Below are positions 27,051 to 37,719 of a stretch of DNA of 64,000 nt, piece after piece. A program made the position numbers and the translations under genes. Each line of letters begins with the position of its first letter. The stretch's first letter is position 1. The notes beneath the pieces were generated by a model. The model ran no database searches. It saw only the letters and a list, made by a program, of their open reading frames with translations, and was not told the origin of the DNA. The stretch is from positions 1 to 64,000 of the forward strand of contig JAGOBB010000001.1 of NCBI GenBank assembly GCA_017983615.1, read 5' to 3'. This stretch comes from Azonexus sp. (lineage in GTDB: Bacteria > Pseudomonadota > Gammaproteobacteria > Burkholderiales > Rhodocyclaceae).

Positions 27051-27809
27051 ATGACCCGGCCTGCGCTGCACATCACCACCTTCAACATCCACAAGGGTTT
27101 CTCGCAATTCAACCGGCGGATGATGGTGCATGAGCTGCGCGAGCGCCTGCGCCACCTCAACCCGGACATCGTTTTTTTGCAGGAGGTGCAGGGGCTGCAC
27201 CTCGGCCATGCCGAGAACCACGACAACTGGCCCGATTCGCCACAGCACGAATTCCTGGCCGAAGACGTCTGGGCAGCCTCCGCCTATGGCCGCAACATGA
27301 TTTACGACCACGGCCACCACGGCAACGCAATCCTCTCGCGCTTTCCCATCCTGCACAGCCACAACCAGGATGTGACGCACCTGCAGTTCGAGAAACGCGG
27401 CCTGCTGCATTGCCGGATCGAACTACCAGAAGGCCCTGCTGCCCATTGCGTCTGCGTCCATCTCTCGCTGTTCGGCTATTCGCGCCGCCGGCAGATGGAT
27501 GCCCTGGCCGATTACCTCGACCGAATGGCCGAGCCGGACGCACCGCTGATCATCGCCGGCGACTTCAATGACTGGAGCAACCGGGCTGGCGAGCATCTGG
27601 CCCGGCGCCTGACATTGCAGGAAGTTTTCTCCGGCCACAACGGTTCGCCGGCGCGCAGTTTTCCCGCCGCGATGCCAATGTTCCGCCTCGACCGCATCTA
27701 CGTCCGCGGCTTCGACATCAAGCGCACCGAAGTCCACCATGGCCTGCCGTGGTCGAACATTTCCGACCACGCTGCACTGTCGGCCCATCTGACCCGGCAT
27801 GGCCATTGA
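27051..27809 (+). CDS. Endonuclease/exonuclease/phosphatase family protein (YbhP-like)
   Basis: The start at 27051 gives 252 aa. The EEP fold has FNIHKGF, VFLQEV, AGDFNDW near residue 165, and the terminal SDHAAL catalytic His. It overlaps clsB by 11 bp. In E. coli the same pair is ybhP-clsB, so it is probably a membrane-lipid-associated phosphatase or nuclease of unknown substrate (context inference). No signal peptide is seen. Confidence 0.88.
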   Translation: MTRPALHITTFNIHKGFSQFNRRMMVHELRERLRHLNPDIVFLQEVQGLHLGHAENHDNWPDSPQHEFLAEDVWAASAYGRNMIYDHGHHGNAILSRFPILHSHNQDVTHLQFEKRGLLHCRIELPEGPAAHCVCVHLSLFGYSRRRQMDALADYLDRMAEPDAPLIIAGDFNDWSNRAGEHLARRLTLQEVFSGHNGSPARSFPAAMPMFRLDRIYVRGFDIKRTEVHHGLPWSNISDHAALSAHLTRHGH

Positions 27810-28992
27810 GTTTCTGCCTGGCAACCGGCTGACACTGCTCGATTCGGGCAAAGACTACTTTCCCGCGCTGCTTGCCGCCATCGAAGCGGCCACTACCGAG
27901 ATCTTCCTCGAAAGCTACATCTTTGCCGACGACGAAATCGGCCACGAGGTTGCCGGCGCCCTATGCCGTGCAGCCCAACGCGGCGTCCAGGTGAATGCTA
28001 CGGTCGATGGCTGGGGAGCCCGTAATTTCAGGACCGATTTCCTGCCCATGCTGACCGAGGCTGGCGTTCGCGCGATGTTCTACCGGCCGGAAATTGGCCG
28101 CTTCCATTTCAAGCGCCATCGGCTGCGCCGCCTCCACCGCAAACTGGTGGTCATCGACGGTCGCATCGCCTTCGTTGGCGGCATCAACATCATCAGCGAC
28201 GACAACGCCCCACCCGACCTTCGCCCGCACTACGACTACGCTGTACGTATCGAAGGCCCGACGCTGCAGCATATTCATCATGCCGCCCGACGCATGTGGG
28301 AAACCGTGTCCTGGGTCAATTTCAAGCGGCGCTTCCGGCTCGTCCTGCCCGCCTCGCCGTGCTGCGAACCGGCCGGACGACAGGCCGCGGCGTTCCTCAT
28401 CCGCGACAACATCCGTCACCGCAACGACATCCTGCACGCCTACCTCGACGCCATCGATGGGGCCACCGATGAAATCCTGATCGCCAACGCCTACTTCCTG
28501 CCCGGCGTGCGCTTCGGCCGCGCGCTCTACGCCGCCGCCAGGCGAGGTGTTCGCATCACCATCCTGCTCCAGGGCAAGACCGACCACCATTTGATGCGCT
28601 ATGCGACGCAGACGCTTTATGCCACAGCCCTCGCGGCGGGCATCCGCATATTCGAATACGAAAAAAGCTTCATGCACGCCAAGGTCGCCGTCATCGACGG
28701 CGAATGGGCCACCGTCGGCTCGTCGAACATCGACCCCTTCAGCCTGCTGCTCGCCAAGGAAGCCAACATTGTGGTCCGCGACCACAGGTTCGGCAACGAA
28801 CTGCGAACCAGCCTCAAGCTTGCCATTGCCAACGGCGCCCGCGAATTGCTGCCGGCCGACATTGCCCGCCAGCCCTGGCATTCACGCCTGCTGCGCTGGC
28901 TGGCCTACGGTCTGGTCCGCGCCATGGTCGGCATCGCCGGCTACGGCCAGCGACACTGGCAGGTTCAGGATACTAGGCCGGAACGACGATAG
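27799..28992 (+). CDS. clsB: Cardiolipin synthase B (phospholipase D family)
   Basis: The product is 397 aa with two HKD motifs, HRKLVVIDGRIAFVGG and HAKVAVIDGEWATVGSSN, the hallmark of phospholipase D enzymes. It joins phospholipid head groups to make cardiolipin. The N-terminus lacks the two TM helices of ClsA, so it is ClsB-like. Codons 66-70 contain repeat copy 4 (V-N-A-T-V). The 3' end overlaps the convergent gluQ gene by 20 bp. Confidence 0.9.
   Translation: MAIEFLPGNRLTLLDSGKDYFPALLAAIEAATTEIFLESYIFADDEIGHEVAGALCRAAQRGVQVNATVDGWGARNFRTDFLPMLTEAGVRAMFYRPEIGRFHFKRHRLRRLHRKLVVIDGRIAFVGGINIISDDNAPPDLRPHYDYAVRIEGPTLQHIHHAARRMWETVSWVNFKRRFRLVLPASPCCEPAGRQAAAFLIRDNIRHRNDILHAYLDAIDGATDEILIANAYFLPGVRFGRALYAAARRGVRITILLQGKTDHHLMRYATQTLYATALAAGIRIFEYEKSFMHAKVAVIDGEWATVGSSNIDPFSLLLAKEANIVVRDHRFGNELRTSLKLAIANGARELLPADIARQPWHSRLLRWLAYGLVRAMVGIAGYGQRHWQVQDTRPERR
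27994..28006 (+). repeat. ACGGTC repeat copy 4 (inside clsB)
   Basis: Exact AATGCTACGGTC plus G in the clsB coding region, read as N-A-T-V. No clear hairpin follows at the standard distance, so only the core is conserved here. Confidence 0.75.
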
Positions 28993-29893
28993 CCGGGCAG
29001 CGGGGAATCGCAGCAAAGGCCCAGTTGGCCTTCGCCCAGGCCCAGACGTCGCCGACCGACGCTTTTGCCAATTCGTCGGGTACCGGCTGTCCAAGAAAGC
29101 GGAGCGCCCGAACCAGTTCGGCGGCCGCCCGATCGGTTTGCAGCGGCGCCGCCTGGGTCTGCTTCGAAAGCTTTTCACCCGCGGCATTCGCGGCCACCGG
29201 CAAATGGGCATACTCGGGGGTCGAATAACCAAGGCAGCGCTGCAGCCAGATCTGGCGCGGCGTCGATGCCAGCAGGTCGGCACCACGGACGACGCTGGAA
29301 ATGCCCTGAAACTCGTCGTCGACCGTGACCGCCAATTGGTAAGCAAACTGCCCGTCCGCCCGCAACAGCACGAAGTCGCCGACATCGTAGTCGAGGCGCT
29401 GGGCAACTAGCCCTTGCAAGCGGTCCTCGAAAGCGACCTCCTCGTCATCGACGCGCAGTCGCCACGCCCGCACCGCTCTGCCCGCCGGCAAACCAGCGCG
29501 GCAGGTTCCTGGATAGGCCAGGCCGCCATCGATCGCAGCGTGCGTCGCCGAGTCGGCCACCTCCTTGCGCGAGCATGCGCAGCCGTAGGCCAGCCCGTCC
29601 CGCTTCAGCCGTTCCAGGGCCGCGACATAGGCGTCGAGACGGGTGCTCTGGAACAATACGCTGCCATCCCATTCGAAGCCGAAGGCTTCCAGCGTCCGCA
29701 GAATGTCGTCCGCGGCGCCGGGCACATTGCGCGGCGCATCGATGTCCTCCATCCTGACCAGCCACTCGCCACCCCGTACATGCGCATCGAGGCAACTGCC
29801 GAGCGCCGCGACCAGCGACCCGAAATGCAGGGGGCCGGTCGGCGAAGGCGCGAAACGCCCGCGATAGGGATGGCCGTGAACCGTCATCGTCAA
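28973..29893 (-). CDS. gluQ: Glutamyl-Q tRNA(Asp) synthetase
   Basis: The product is 306 aa, about the catalytic core of GluRS without an anticodon-binding domain. Motifs are RFAPSPTGPLHFGSL (HIGH-type) and EKLSKQ (KMSKS-type). The zinc-like CACSRKE segment is present. It attaches glutamate to the queuosine of tRNA(Asp). It is convergent with clsB by a 20-bp tail overlap. Confidence 0.93.
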   Translation of the reverse strand: MTMTVHGHPYRGRFAPSPTGPLHFGSLVAALGSCLDAHVRGGEWLVRMEDIDAPRNVPGAADDILRTLEAFGFEWDGSVLFQSTRLDAYVAALERLKRDGLAYGCACSRKEVADSATHAAIDGGLAYPGTCRAGLPAGRAVRAWRLRVDDEEVAFEDRLQGLVAQRLDYDVGDFVLLRADGQFAYQLAVTVDDEFQGISSVVRGADLLASTPRQIWLQRCLGYSTPEYAHLPVAANAAGEKLSKQTQAAPLQTDRAAAELVRALRFLGQPVPDELAKASVGDVWAWAKANWAFAAIPRCPAIVVPA

Positions 29894-29972
29894 AGAGGGC
29901 GGCCCGCAGGCCGCGCGAGTGAAAGAAGGCCGATTCTAGCGGGAACGGCCGGAATCGCCGACCGGCCCGTCG

Positions 29973-31196
29973 CTATTTGGCCGGCGCCTTGGTCCGCATG
30001 ATCCCGGCGCTGTTCGCATCTTCCTTGTAGGCGTAGGTGACCTGGCCCTTACGAATTTCACCGAGGACAATCATGTTCACGGCAATCGCCTCGTGATCAG
30101 TGGGCGTGAACGGTCGTGAATAGCGCGACACCACTGTCGAGGTCGTATTGTGGGTCAGGTTTTCCAGCGCCGCCTGGAGCTGGGGTCCGTCGGTCGAATT
30201 CGACTGGAAGATGGCCAGCGAGATCAAACGCAGCGCGTCATAGGCCTGGGCTGCCGCAACGGCAGATGGAATCCGGCTGACATTGTTGATCTTGCGGTAA
30301 TTGACCGCAAACTGGTTCTTGACCGAACTCAACTCGTTCTCGATGAACGTGACCGAGGTACGCACCCCTTCGGCACTCTTGCCGGCCTTGTCGATGAAAG
30401 TCTGTTGGGACAAGGTCCACGGGCCGACGATGGGCAGCTTCAAGCCCTCCTTCTCGGCTGTCTTGACGACGGTCACGGCGTCGGCACCCAGGCAATAAAC
30501 TACGATGACATCGGCCCCGCTTTCCTTGACCCGTAGCATCTGCGCCTTCATGTCGCTCTCGCCGACCTTGAAGCCCTCCACCGCCACCGGCTTGATCTTG
30601 CGCCGTTCAAGTTCGGCCAGCACGCTCTGCCGGCCAAATTGCCCGTACGGCGACTCGTCATGAAGCACCGCAATCTTGTCCAGCTTGCGGCGGTCGATCA
30701 CGTCGTTGAGGATAACGATGGGCTGCAGCGAATCGCTGGCCGATGTCCGGAACACATAGCTCACCGGATAGGCAGGCGGCATGAAGGTTTTGGTCACAGA
30801 AGCCCCGGTAGCGCCGCTCACAATGACCGGAATCTTCGCCTCCTGCAACACCTTGGCCGAAGGCAGCGCAACACCGGTATTAGCGAAGCCGACCACGGCG
30901 ACCACCTTTTCCTTCTCGACCAGCTCCTTGGCCATGGCCGCGCCAACTTCCGGCTTGGCCTGATCGTCACGGATGACCAGTTCGATCTGCCGCCCCATCA
31001 CCCCGCCGGACAGATTGATGTCTGACTGGAAAACCTTGGCGCCGCCAATGATGCTCAGCCCCATGTCCTCCGACGACTTCGCACTGAGCGGGCCGATCAC
31101 ACCGATCTTGATCGGCGGCAATTCAGCCCGTGCCGGAGCCCCCCAGACAAGGCTGGCTGCAGCAACCACGAAGCAAAGCTTTCCGAGCAGTTTCAT
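29973..31196 (-). CDS. ABC transporter substrate-binding protein, branched-chain amino acid type
   Basis: The start at 31196 has GGGGGAAC eight bases upstream and gives 407 aa with a Sec signal (LCFVVAAASLVWGAPARA). The periplasmic-binding (Peripla_BP_6/LivJ) fold starts IKIGVIGPLSAK. It captures branched-chain or related acids outside the inner membrane. No permease or ATPase genes (livHMGF) lie nearby, so it is an orphan binding protein or part of a remote system. It is divergent from rpoH. Confidence 0.88.
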   Translation of the reverse strand: MKLLGKLCFVVAAASLVWGAPARAELPPIKIGVIGPLSAKSSEDMGLSIIGGAKVFQSDINLSGGVMGRQIELVIRDDQAKPEVGAAMAKELVEKEKVVAVVGFANTGVALPSAKVLQEAKIPVIVSGATGASVTKTFMPPAYPVSYVFRTSASDSLQPIVILNDVIDRRKLDKIAVLHDESPYGQFGRQSVLAELERRKIKPVAVEGFKVGESDMKAQMLRVKESGADVIVVYCLGADAVTVVKTAEKEGLKLPIVGPWTLSQQTFIDKAGKSAEGVRTSVTFIENELSSVKNQFAVNYRKINNVSRIPSAVAAAQAYDALRLISLAIFQSNSTDGPQLQAALENLTHNTTSTVVSRYSRPFTPTDHEAIAVNMIVLGEIRKGQVTYAYKEDANSAGIMRTKAPAK

Positions 31197-31344
31197 TTGT
31201 TCCCCCAACGATGAATTATTGATATTTGAGCCGCTACAGTCTATGCCAATCAACTCGATCTTGCAGCCCCACGGAAGGACGAATCTTCACGCATCCAGAA
31301 GCAAAAACAGCCGGGAAATAAAACCCCGAAACTTTTCCTTTCGC

Positions 31345-31371
31345 TTAGCACTCTTAGGCAGCGAGTGCTAA
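31345..31371. promoter_or_regulatory. CIRCE operator (HrcA site) upstream of rpoH
   Basis: TTAGCACTC (31345-31353), nine spacer bases, then GAGTGCTAA (31363-31371). Both arms match the CIRCE consensus perfectly. TTAGCA can serve as a -35 and TAAAAT (31369-31374) as a -10 with 18-bp spacing, so HrcA binding would block rpoH transcription (inference). Confidence 0.9.
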
Positions 31372-31405
31372 AATGAAAGTGTGAATTGAAGGAGGAAATT
31401 ACGCT

Positions 31406-32266
<861 letters not shown>

Positions 32267-32287
32267 AGGCCGCCAAGGCCGGCGAAG

Positions 32288-32330
32288 AAATTTCGATTTT
32301 GGCCAAAATTTCGGGCCGACCGTAGCATTT
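32288..32330 (-). repeat. ACGGTC repeat copy 5 (downstream of rpoH, full-length)
   Basis: Core gaccgtagcatt at 32318-32329 (plus-strand view). The stem GGCC 32314-32317 pairs with GGCC 32301-32304 over a 9-nt loop, followed by a TTTTGGCCAAAAT palindrome and GAAATTT. It shares a long stretch with copy 9 (36 of 38 positions). It lies in the convergent rpoH/napB gap. Confidence 0.9.
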
Positions 32331-32358
32331 GGCCGCCGACGGCCGGTACAGGAAACAA

Positions 32359-32380
32359 GGGAGCCCATGGCTCCCTTTTT
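32359..32380 (+). terminator. Intrinsic terminator after rpoH
   Basis: GGGAGCC (32359-32365) pairs with GGCTCCC (32369-32375) over a CAT loop, followed by five Ts. It ends rpoH; the minus orientation could also act on napB. Confidence 0.88.
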
Positions 32381-32395
32381 CGTTTCCCCCAAGCC

Positions 32396-32890
32396 TCAGT
32401 TCTTTTTCTTGGCCGGCTTGGCGGCCTTGTTGGCAACCACTTCGCCCTTGAAGTCGTTTTCAACCAGTGGCGGCGCATCGACCTGCGGCACATGGCACTG
32501 GACGCAGTTGTGGCGGGCTGCCGATGCTTCCGGCAAGACCTTGCCCTCACGGTCGCGGAAATGGCTGTCGCCGATCTTGGGCGCCTTTTTCTTCTGGTAG
32601 GTTGCCGCGCTGTGGCAGGTCAGACACTGATTCTCTTCCAGCGTGATCTCGTCGAAATTTTCGACGGCATGCGGAATCACCGGTGGCTGACTGTTGAAGG
32701 TACGCGCCACTTTTTCCTGCCCGCCCGGCTTGCCGCCCAGGTATTTTTTGGCCTCCGGCGCCTGGTCGACCGCGGCCACATCGGCGCCGCGCATCGGCTT
32801 GGGCGCTTCCTGCGCAAAACCCTGCGAAGAGAAGCTCCAGAATACGGTAGAAGCCAGGATGGCCAGGGTCGTCTTAAGTGCTTGTTTCAT
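32396..32890 (-). CDS. napB: Periplasmic nitrate reductase diheme cytochrome c subunit
   Basis: The product is 164 aa. A Sec signal peptide ends near residue 26 (GFAQ). Two c-type heme sites are CLTCH (89-93) and CVQCH (129-133). The C-terminus is Lys-rich (KAAKPAKKKN). It passes electrons to NapA in the periplasm. It is the last gene of napDAGHB. Confidence 0.92.
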   Translation of the reverse strand: MKQALKTTLAILASTVFWSFSSQGFAQEAPKPMRGADVAAVDQAPEAKKYLGGKPGGQEKVARTFNSQPPVIPHAVENFDEITLEENQCLTCHSAATYQKKKAPKIGDSHFRDREGKVLPEASAARHNCVQCHVPQVDAPPLVENDFKGEVVANKAAKPAKKKN

Positions 32891-32920
32891 GATGGGCGCT
32901 CCTCCTCAAGAACTCGATCA

Positions 32921-33829
32921 TCACTTCGATTCGGACTGCACCGCGGAAAGCGGCACAGCAGATGCGGAATTGTTGAAACGCATGCCGAAGGTAAAGACAT
33001 CCTTCGAACAGACATCGATGCAGCGACCGCAGTTGGTGCAATCGGCCGACAGAATGACCGGGCCCACCCCTTTTTCCTCACCCTTCAGGGCAGGACGGAT
33101 AACCTGCGGCTCGGGACAGACTTCGAAGCAGTCCATGCAGTCATTGCAGGCGCGGCGTTGCGGCGCGGTGACGCGAACCGGACTCCACTGCCCGAGCAAG
33201 CTGTAGAAGGCGCCGACCGGGCACAGCCGGCCGCACCAGCCGCGGCTCATCACGAACAGGTCGAACAGGAAAATGGACAATGCTACGGTCCATGCCATTC
33301 CAAGGCCAAAAATCAAACCGCGATGCAGCATCGACACCGGATTGATCAGTTCCCACAGGACGACCCCGGTCAACGCCGAGCCGACCAGCGTCATGCCCAG
33401 TACCCAGTAGCGTGTCTGGCGCGACAGATGAACACTGCCCTTGATGCCCAGCCGGTTACGCAGCCAGCCGGCGGCGTCGGTGACGACATTGACCGGACAG
33501 ACCCAGCTGCAATAGACCCGACCGCCGACCAGCAGATAGAAGCTGACGACAATCGCCACGCCGATCAGCCCGAGTGTTTCCGGCACATGGCCGGTAGTCA
33601 GCGACTGCAAGGCAACGTAGGGATCAGTCAGCGGCAGGACGCCGAGCGTGTAGCTGAAATTGAGGTTGCCCTTGACGATCCAGATGCCGGCCAACGGGCC
33701 GAGCAGGAACAGGCCGAGAATGCCGAATTGCGAAATCCGACGCAGGATCAGCCATTTGTGCGCCCGCAACCAGCCCTTTTCGGCCACCGCGTCGGCACCG
33801 ATGCGCTTTTTGTGCAGGGCGGCGCTCAT
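32921..33829 (-). CDS. napH: Quinol dehydrogenase membrane component NapH
   Basis: The product is 302 aa with four TM helices and two CxxxCP sites (VYCSWVCPVN, GWCGRLCPVG) on the membrane part. Two C-terminal 4Fe-4S ferredoxin sets follow (CNDCMDCFEVCP and CTNCGRCIDVC). It oxidises quinol and hands electrons to NapG. Codons for M-A-W-T-V-A-L contain repeat copy 6. Its start overlaps the napG stop by 4 bases (ATGA). Confidence 0.93.
   Translation of the reverse strand: MSAALHKKRIGADAVAEKGWLRAHKWLILRRISQFGILGLFLLGPLAGIWIVKGNLNFSYTLGVLPLTDPYVALQSLTTGHVPETLGLIGVAIVVSFYLLVGGRVYCSWVCPVNVVTDAAGWLRNRLGIKGSVHLSRQTRYWVLGMTLVGSALTGVVLWELINPVSMLHRGLIFGLGMAWTVALSIFLFDLFVMSRGWCGRLCPVGAFYSLLGQWSPVRVTAPQRRACNDCMDCFEVCPEPQVIRPALKGEEKGVGPVILSADCTNCGRCIDVCSKDVFTFGMRFNNSASAVPLSAVQSESK
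33279..33314 (+). repeat. ACGGTC repeat copy 6 (inside napH)
   Basis: Exact AATGCTACGGTC at 33279-33290. A short stem GCC 33294-33296 with GGC 33304-33306 precedes CAAAAATC. On the coding strand the core reads T-V-A-L. Confidence 0.8.
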
Positions 33830-34698
33830 GGTTTGCCCCCCAGCCCCGGCGGCAAACTGGGAATGCCCCCCGCCTCGCTGCCCGGCATGCCGCGCGCTGT
33901 CGCCGTATTGCCGGAGGCCGGGTCGTAGTGACCGGGCAAGCTGGCCCCTTCGGGCAGGCGGTCAGGCAGATCAACCATCTTCGATTCGTCGATCAGTGAA
34001 TGGCCGGCCTTCTTCTGCTCTTCCCAGCCGATGCGGTAATGCTTGCCAAGCTCGCCCTTGGCCAGCTTGGGCGGCAGGACACGAATGGCGGCTTCTTCCA
34101 GCACGCATGACTTCTCGCACTTGCCGCAGCCGGTGCAATGTTCGGAGTGCACCGTCGGCAGGAACATGGCATGCCGGCCGGTCCGCACGTTAGGCACCAT
34201 GTCGAGGGTGATCGCCTTGTCGATGACCGGGCAGACGCGGTAGCAGACATCGCAGCGCAGGCCGAGGAAATTCAGGCAGGTTTCGTGGTCGATCAGCACC
34301 GCGACGCCCATCTTGGCCTTGTTGATGTCGGTCAGCGTATGATCGAGCGCCTTGGTCGGGCAGGCCTTGACGCAAGGGATGTCGTCGCACATCTCGCAAG
34401 GGATGTTGCGCGCCGTGAAATACGGTGTGCCGGTCGCCACCGGCGCTTCCGGCTTAGCCAGTTCCAGCGTGTTGTAGGGGCAGTCGCGAACGCACAGGCC
34501 ACAGCGGATGCAGGCGCCGAGGAAATCGTCCTCGGGCAGGGCACCCGGCGGCCGCAGGGCGAGCGCCGGCAGTGCCTTCGATTGCTTGGCATACAGCCCG
34601 AGGCCAAGGCCGAGCATGCCAACGCCACAGGCCATGCGGGCGGAATCGAAGATGAACTGGCGGCGTGCCACGTTCGTTTTCGGGGAGTTGCTTTTCAT
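33826..34698 (-). CDS. napG: Ferredoxin-type protein NapG
   Basis: The product is 290 aa with a Tat signal (VARRQFIFDSARM). Four 4Fe-4S sets are visible: CIRCGLCVRDCP, CEMCDDIPCVKACP, CLNFLGLRCDVCYRVCP, and CTGCGKCEKSC. It is a periplasmic electron carrier that works with NapH. A C-terminal Gly/Pro-rich tail (PGSEAGGIPSLPPGLGG) extends the usual length. Confidence 0.93.
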   Translation of the reverse strand: MKSNSPKTNVARRQFIFDSARMACGVGMLGLGLGLYAKQSKALPALALRPPGALPEDDFLGACIRCGLCVRDCPYNTLELAKPEAPVATGTPYFTARNIPCEMCDDIPCVKACPTKALDHTLTDINKAKMGVAVLIDHETCLNFLGLRCDVCYRVCPVIDKAITLDMVPNVRTGRHAMFLPTVHSEHCTGCGKCEKSCVLEEAAIRVLPPKLAKGELGKHYRIGWEEQKKAGHSLIDESKMVDLPDRLPEGASLPGHYDPASGNTATARGMPGSEAGGIPSLPPGLGGKP

Positions 34699-34786
34699 TG
34701 CTCTCTCATGTTGCGGTCAGGCCAGTTGCGGATGGGCCCCTTTCCCACCCGCTTCCGGCGCTCCCTGATTGCCTTGCTGCTTTTGA

Positions 34787-37336
34787 TTAAGCCTTGACCA
34801 CCTTGCAGGCGCATTTCTTGAAGTCGGTCTCTTTCGAGATCGGGCAGGTGGCATCCAGCGTCAGTTTGTTGACCAGACGGTGCTCGTCGAAGAACGGCAC
34901 GAAGACCAGCCCGACCGGCATCTTGTTGCGACCCTTGGTCTCGACGCGCAACTGGATTTCGCCCCGGCGGCTCGACACCTTGACCACGTCGTTGCGGGCC
35001 AGAGCACGCTTCTTGGCATCTTCCGGGTGCATGTAGATGACGGCATCCGGCATCGCCTTGTACAACTCTGGCACACGCCGGGTCATCGAGCCGGTATGCC
35101 AGTGTTCCAGCACGCGGCCGGTGCATAGCCACAGATCGTACTCGGCATCGGGCATCTCGGCCGCCGGCTGATAGGGCAGCGCGAAGGCGACGGCCTTGCC
35201 GTCCGGATAACCGTAGAAGCGAACACCTTCGCCCTTCGGCACGTAGGTGTCATAACCCTCGCGGAAGCGCCACAGCGTTTCCTTGCCATCGACCACCGGC
35301 CAGCGCAGGCCGCGCGCCTTGTGATAGACGTCGAAGTTGGCCAGGTCGTGGGCCTTGCCGCGACCGAAGATGGCGTATTCCTCGAACAGGCCCTTCTGGA
35401 CGTAAAAGCCGAAGGCCTGCGACTCGTCGTTCATGTAGTCCTTGATGCCATGGGCGTTAACCTTGGCAACCTCGTCCAGCCCGAACTTGTTGACCTGGCC
35501 GTTGGCATAGAGCACGTCGTACAAGGTCTTGCCCTTGTATTCCGGATTCTTGTCGAGCAGTTCAGCCGGCCACACTTCCTCGACCTTGAAGCGCTTCGAG
35601 AACTCCATGTACTGCCACAGGTCGGACTTGCCCTCGCCCGGCGCCTTGACCTGCTGGCGCCACATCTGGCCGCGCCGTTCGGCGTTGCCGTACATGCCTT
35701 CCTTTTCCATCCACATGGCACAAGGCAGGATCAGGTCGGACGACATCGCCGACACCGTCGGGTACACATCCGAAACGACCACGAAGGCCTTCGGATTGCG
35801 CCAACCCGGGTAGATTTCGTCATTGACGTTCGGCCCGGCCTGCATGTTGTTGGTCGTCGAGGTCCAGTAGAAGCCGAGCTTGCCATCCTTCAGGGCGCGA
35901 CTCTGGGCGACGGCGTGCAGCCCGATCCAGTCGGGAATGGTGCCGGCCGGCAGCTTCCAGATTTTTTCCGACATTTCGCGGTGCTTCGGATTCATCACCA
36001 CCATATCCGCCGGCAGGCGATGTGCGAAGGTGCCGACCTCACGCGCCGTACCGCAGGCCGATGGCTGACCGGTCAGCGAGAACGGCCCGTTGCCCGGCTC
36101 GGAAATCTTGCCGACCAACAGGTGCACGTTGTAGATCATGTTGTTCACCCAGGTGCCGCGGGTGTGCTGGTTGAAGCCCATGGTCCAGTAGGAAACGACC
36201 TTGATCTTCGGGTCGGCGTAGGCCTTGGCCAGCGCCTCGAGGTTCTCTTTCGGCACGCCGGAAATCTCGTGCGCCTTGTCCAGCGTGTATTCGGAGACGA
36301 AGGCGGCGAATTCGTCGAAAGTCATCGGCGTCGAGTTGTTCGGGTTGCCCTTGGGCTTGCCGTCCTCGCCCGGGTAGCCGTTGTTCATCGCCACCTTTTC
36401 CAGCGGGTGGTTCGGACGCAAGCCGTAGCCGATGTCGGACACGCCCTTGGCGAACTTGACGTGCTTGGCGACGAAATCCTTATTGACCGCCCCCGTCGTG
36501 ATGATGTGGTTGCAGATGTAATTGAGGATGGCCAGGTCGGACTGTGGCTTGAAAATCAGTGTGTTGTCGGCCAGTTCGCAGGAGCGGTGGCTGAAGGTGG
36601 ACAGCACATGAACCTTGACGTGCTTGGCGGTCAAGCGGCGATCGGTGATACGCGACCAGAGGATCGGGTGCATCTCGGCCATGTTCGAACCCCACAGCGC
36701 GAAGACGTCGGCGTGCTCCGCATCGTCGTAGCAGCCCATCGGTTCGTCGATGCCGAAGGTGCGCATGAAGCCGGCGACGGCCGAGGCCATGCAGTGGCGG
36801 GCATTGGGGTCGAGGTTGTTGGTGCGGAAACCAGCCTTCATCAGCTTGGCGGCGGCGTAGCCTTCCCAGACCGTCCACTGGCCGGAACCGAACATCGCGA
36901 TATTGCGCGGCCCGCCTTCCTTGAGCGCCGCCTTGCACTTTTCTTCCATGATGTCGAAGGCTTGCGTCCAGGAAATCGGCTTGAAGTCGCCGTTCTTGTC
37001 GTACTTGCCGTCCTTCATCCGGAGCATCGGCGAGGTCAGTCTGTCCTTGCCGTACTGAATCTTGGAGAGGAAATAGCCCTTAATGCAGTTCAGGCCGCGA
37101 TTGACCGGGGCATCGGGGTCGCCCTGGGTGGCGACGACCCGGCCATCCTTGACACCGACCAGCACGCCACAACCGGTGCCGCAGTAGCGACAGACGCCCT
37201 TGTCCCAGCGCACGCCATCGCTACCCTTGGCTTGCGCCTGAGCCAGGCCGGGAACGGTAATGCCCGCCGTCGCGGCGGCCGCTGCCACCGCATTGCTCTT
37301 GATGAAATCACGCCGGGTCAGTTTTACTTGCATCAT
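34787..37336 (-). CDS. napA: Periplasmic nitrate reductase catalytic subunit
   Basis: The start at 37336, with AGGAGG upstream, gives 849 aa and a Tat signal ([17 protein letters not shown]). The 4Fe-4S cysteines are C49, C52, C56 and C84 (CRYCGTGC then NCIKG). The molybdenum ligand is Cys182 in [12 protein letters not shown]. Molybdopterin-domain motifs continue to the C-terminus. It reduces nitrate to nitrite in the periplasm. It is flanked by napD (upstream) and napG. Confidence 0.97.
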   Translation of the reverse strand: MMQVKLTRRDFIKSNAVAAAAATAGITVPGLAQAQAKGSDGVRWDKGVCRYCGTGCGVLVGVKDGRVVATQGDPDAPVNRGLNCIKGYFLSKIQYGKDRLTSPMLRMKDGKYDKNGDFKPISWTQAFDIMEEKCKAALKEGGPRNIAMFGSGQWTVWEGYAAAKLMKAGFRTNNLDPNARHCMASAVAGFMRTFGIDEPMGCYDDAEHADVFALWGSNMAEMHPILWSRITDRRLTAKHVKVHVLSTFSHRSCELADNTLIFKPQSDLAILNYICNHIITTGAVNKDFVAKHVKFAKGVSDIGYGLRPNHPLEKVAMNNGYPGEDGKPKGNPNNSTPMTFDEFAAFVSEYTLDKAHEISGVPKENLEALAKAYADPKIKVVSYWTMGFNQHTRGTWVNNMIYNVHLLVGKISEPGNGPFSLTGQPSACGTAREVGTFAHRLPADMVVMNPKHREMSEKIWKLPAGTIPDWIGLHAVAQSRALKDGKLGFYWTSTTNNMQAGPNVNDEIYPGWRNPKAFVVVSDVYPTVSAMSSDLILPCAMWMEKEGMYGNAERRGQMWRQQVKAPGEGKSDLWQYMEFSKRFKVEEVWPAELLDKNPEYKGKTLYDVLYANGQVNKFGLDEVAKVNAHGIKDYMNDESQAFGFYVQKGLFEEYAIFGRGKAHDLANFDVYHKARGLRWPVVDGKETLWRFREGYDTYVPKGEGVRFYGYPDGKAVAFALPYQPAAEMPDAEYDLWLCTGRVLEHWHTGSMTRRVPELYKAMPDAVIYMHPEDAKKRALARNDVVKVSSRRGEIQLRVETKGRNKMPVGLVFVPFFDEHRLVNKLTLDATCPISKETDFKKCACKVVKA

Positions 37337-37337
37337 C

Positions 37338-37610
37338 TCAGGCCTCCTCGTCTGGATCGGATTCGTACTGGTGATACACCAGCGATGCCGAGAGCACTCC
37401 CGGCAACTGGCGCATCTGCTCAAAAGTGTCGACCGTGGCGCCTTCAGAGGCACTTTCGATGGAGACGATCATGCGTCCATCCTCGGCTACGGCATGAACC
37501 TCGACGCCATCGAGTGCCTGCAAGTCCCGGCGTACGCACTCGGCATCCGCCGGCTGCACGCCCAGGATGACACTGGAGATGTTGATCCCCTTGGCAGCTT
37601 TCATGTCCAT
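37338..37610 (-). CDS. napD: Nap chaperone NapD
   Basis: The product is 90 aa, typical for NapD. It starts [20 protein letters not shown] and ends EEA. NapD binds the NapA Tat signal during maturation in the cytoplasm. It is the first gene of the operon and its stop almost touches the napA start. An FNR-type box lies about 115 bp upstream. Confidence 0.92.
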   Translation of the reverse strand: MDMKAAKGINISSVILGVQPADAECVRRDLQALDGVEVHAVAEDGRMIVSIESASEGATVDTFEQMRQLPGVLSASLVYHQYESDPDEEA

Positions 37611-37719
37611 TCAACGCCCAGTCAGTTCGATATCAGCTAGGGCAATCTACGCCCATAAGAGACCGCTTCTTTAGCGCAGATCAAATCGGAGGAATACCCC
37701 TGATTTTTTTACTGGAATG

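Noticed and set aside
29894-29972. GC-rich hairpin between the binding-protein gene and gluQ as a terminator
   Set aside because: The stem GCGGCC/GGCCGC is real but it is followed by CCTCTTTG, not a clear T-run, so termination is not supported.
35321-37570. A 749-codon open frame on the plus strand opposite napA
   Set aside because: It is fully antisense to napA, a highly conserved gene. The predicted protein is low-complexity and rich in Arg, Val and His, as expected from the complement of GC-rich coding DNA.
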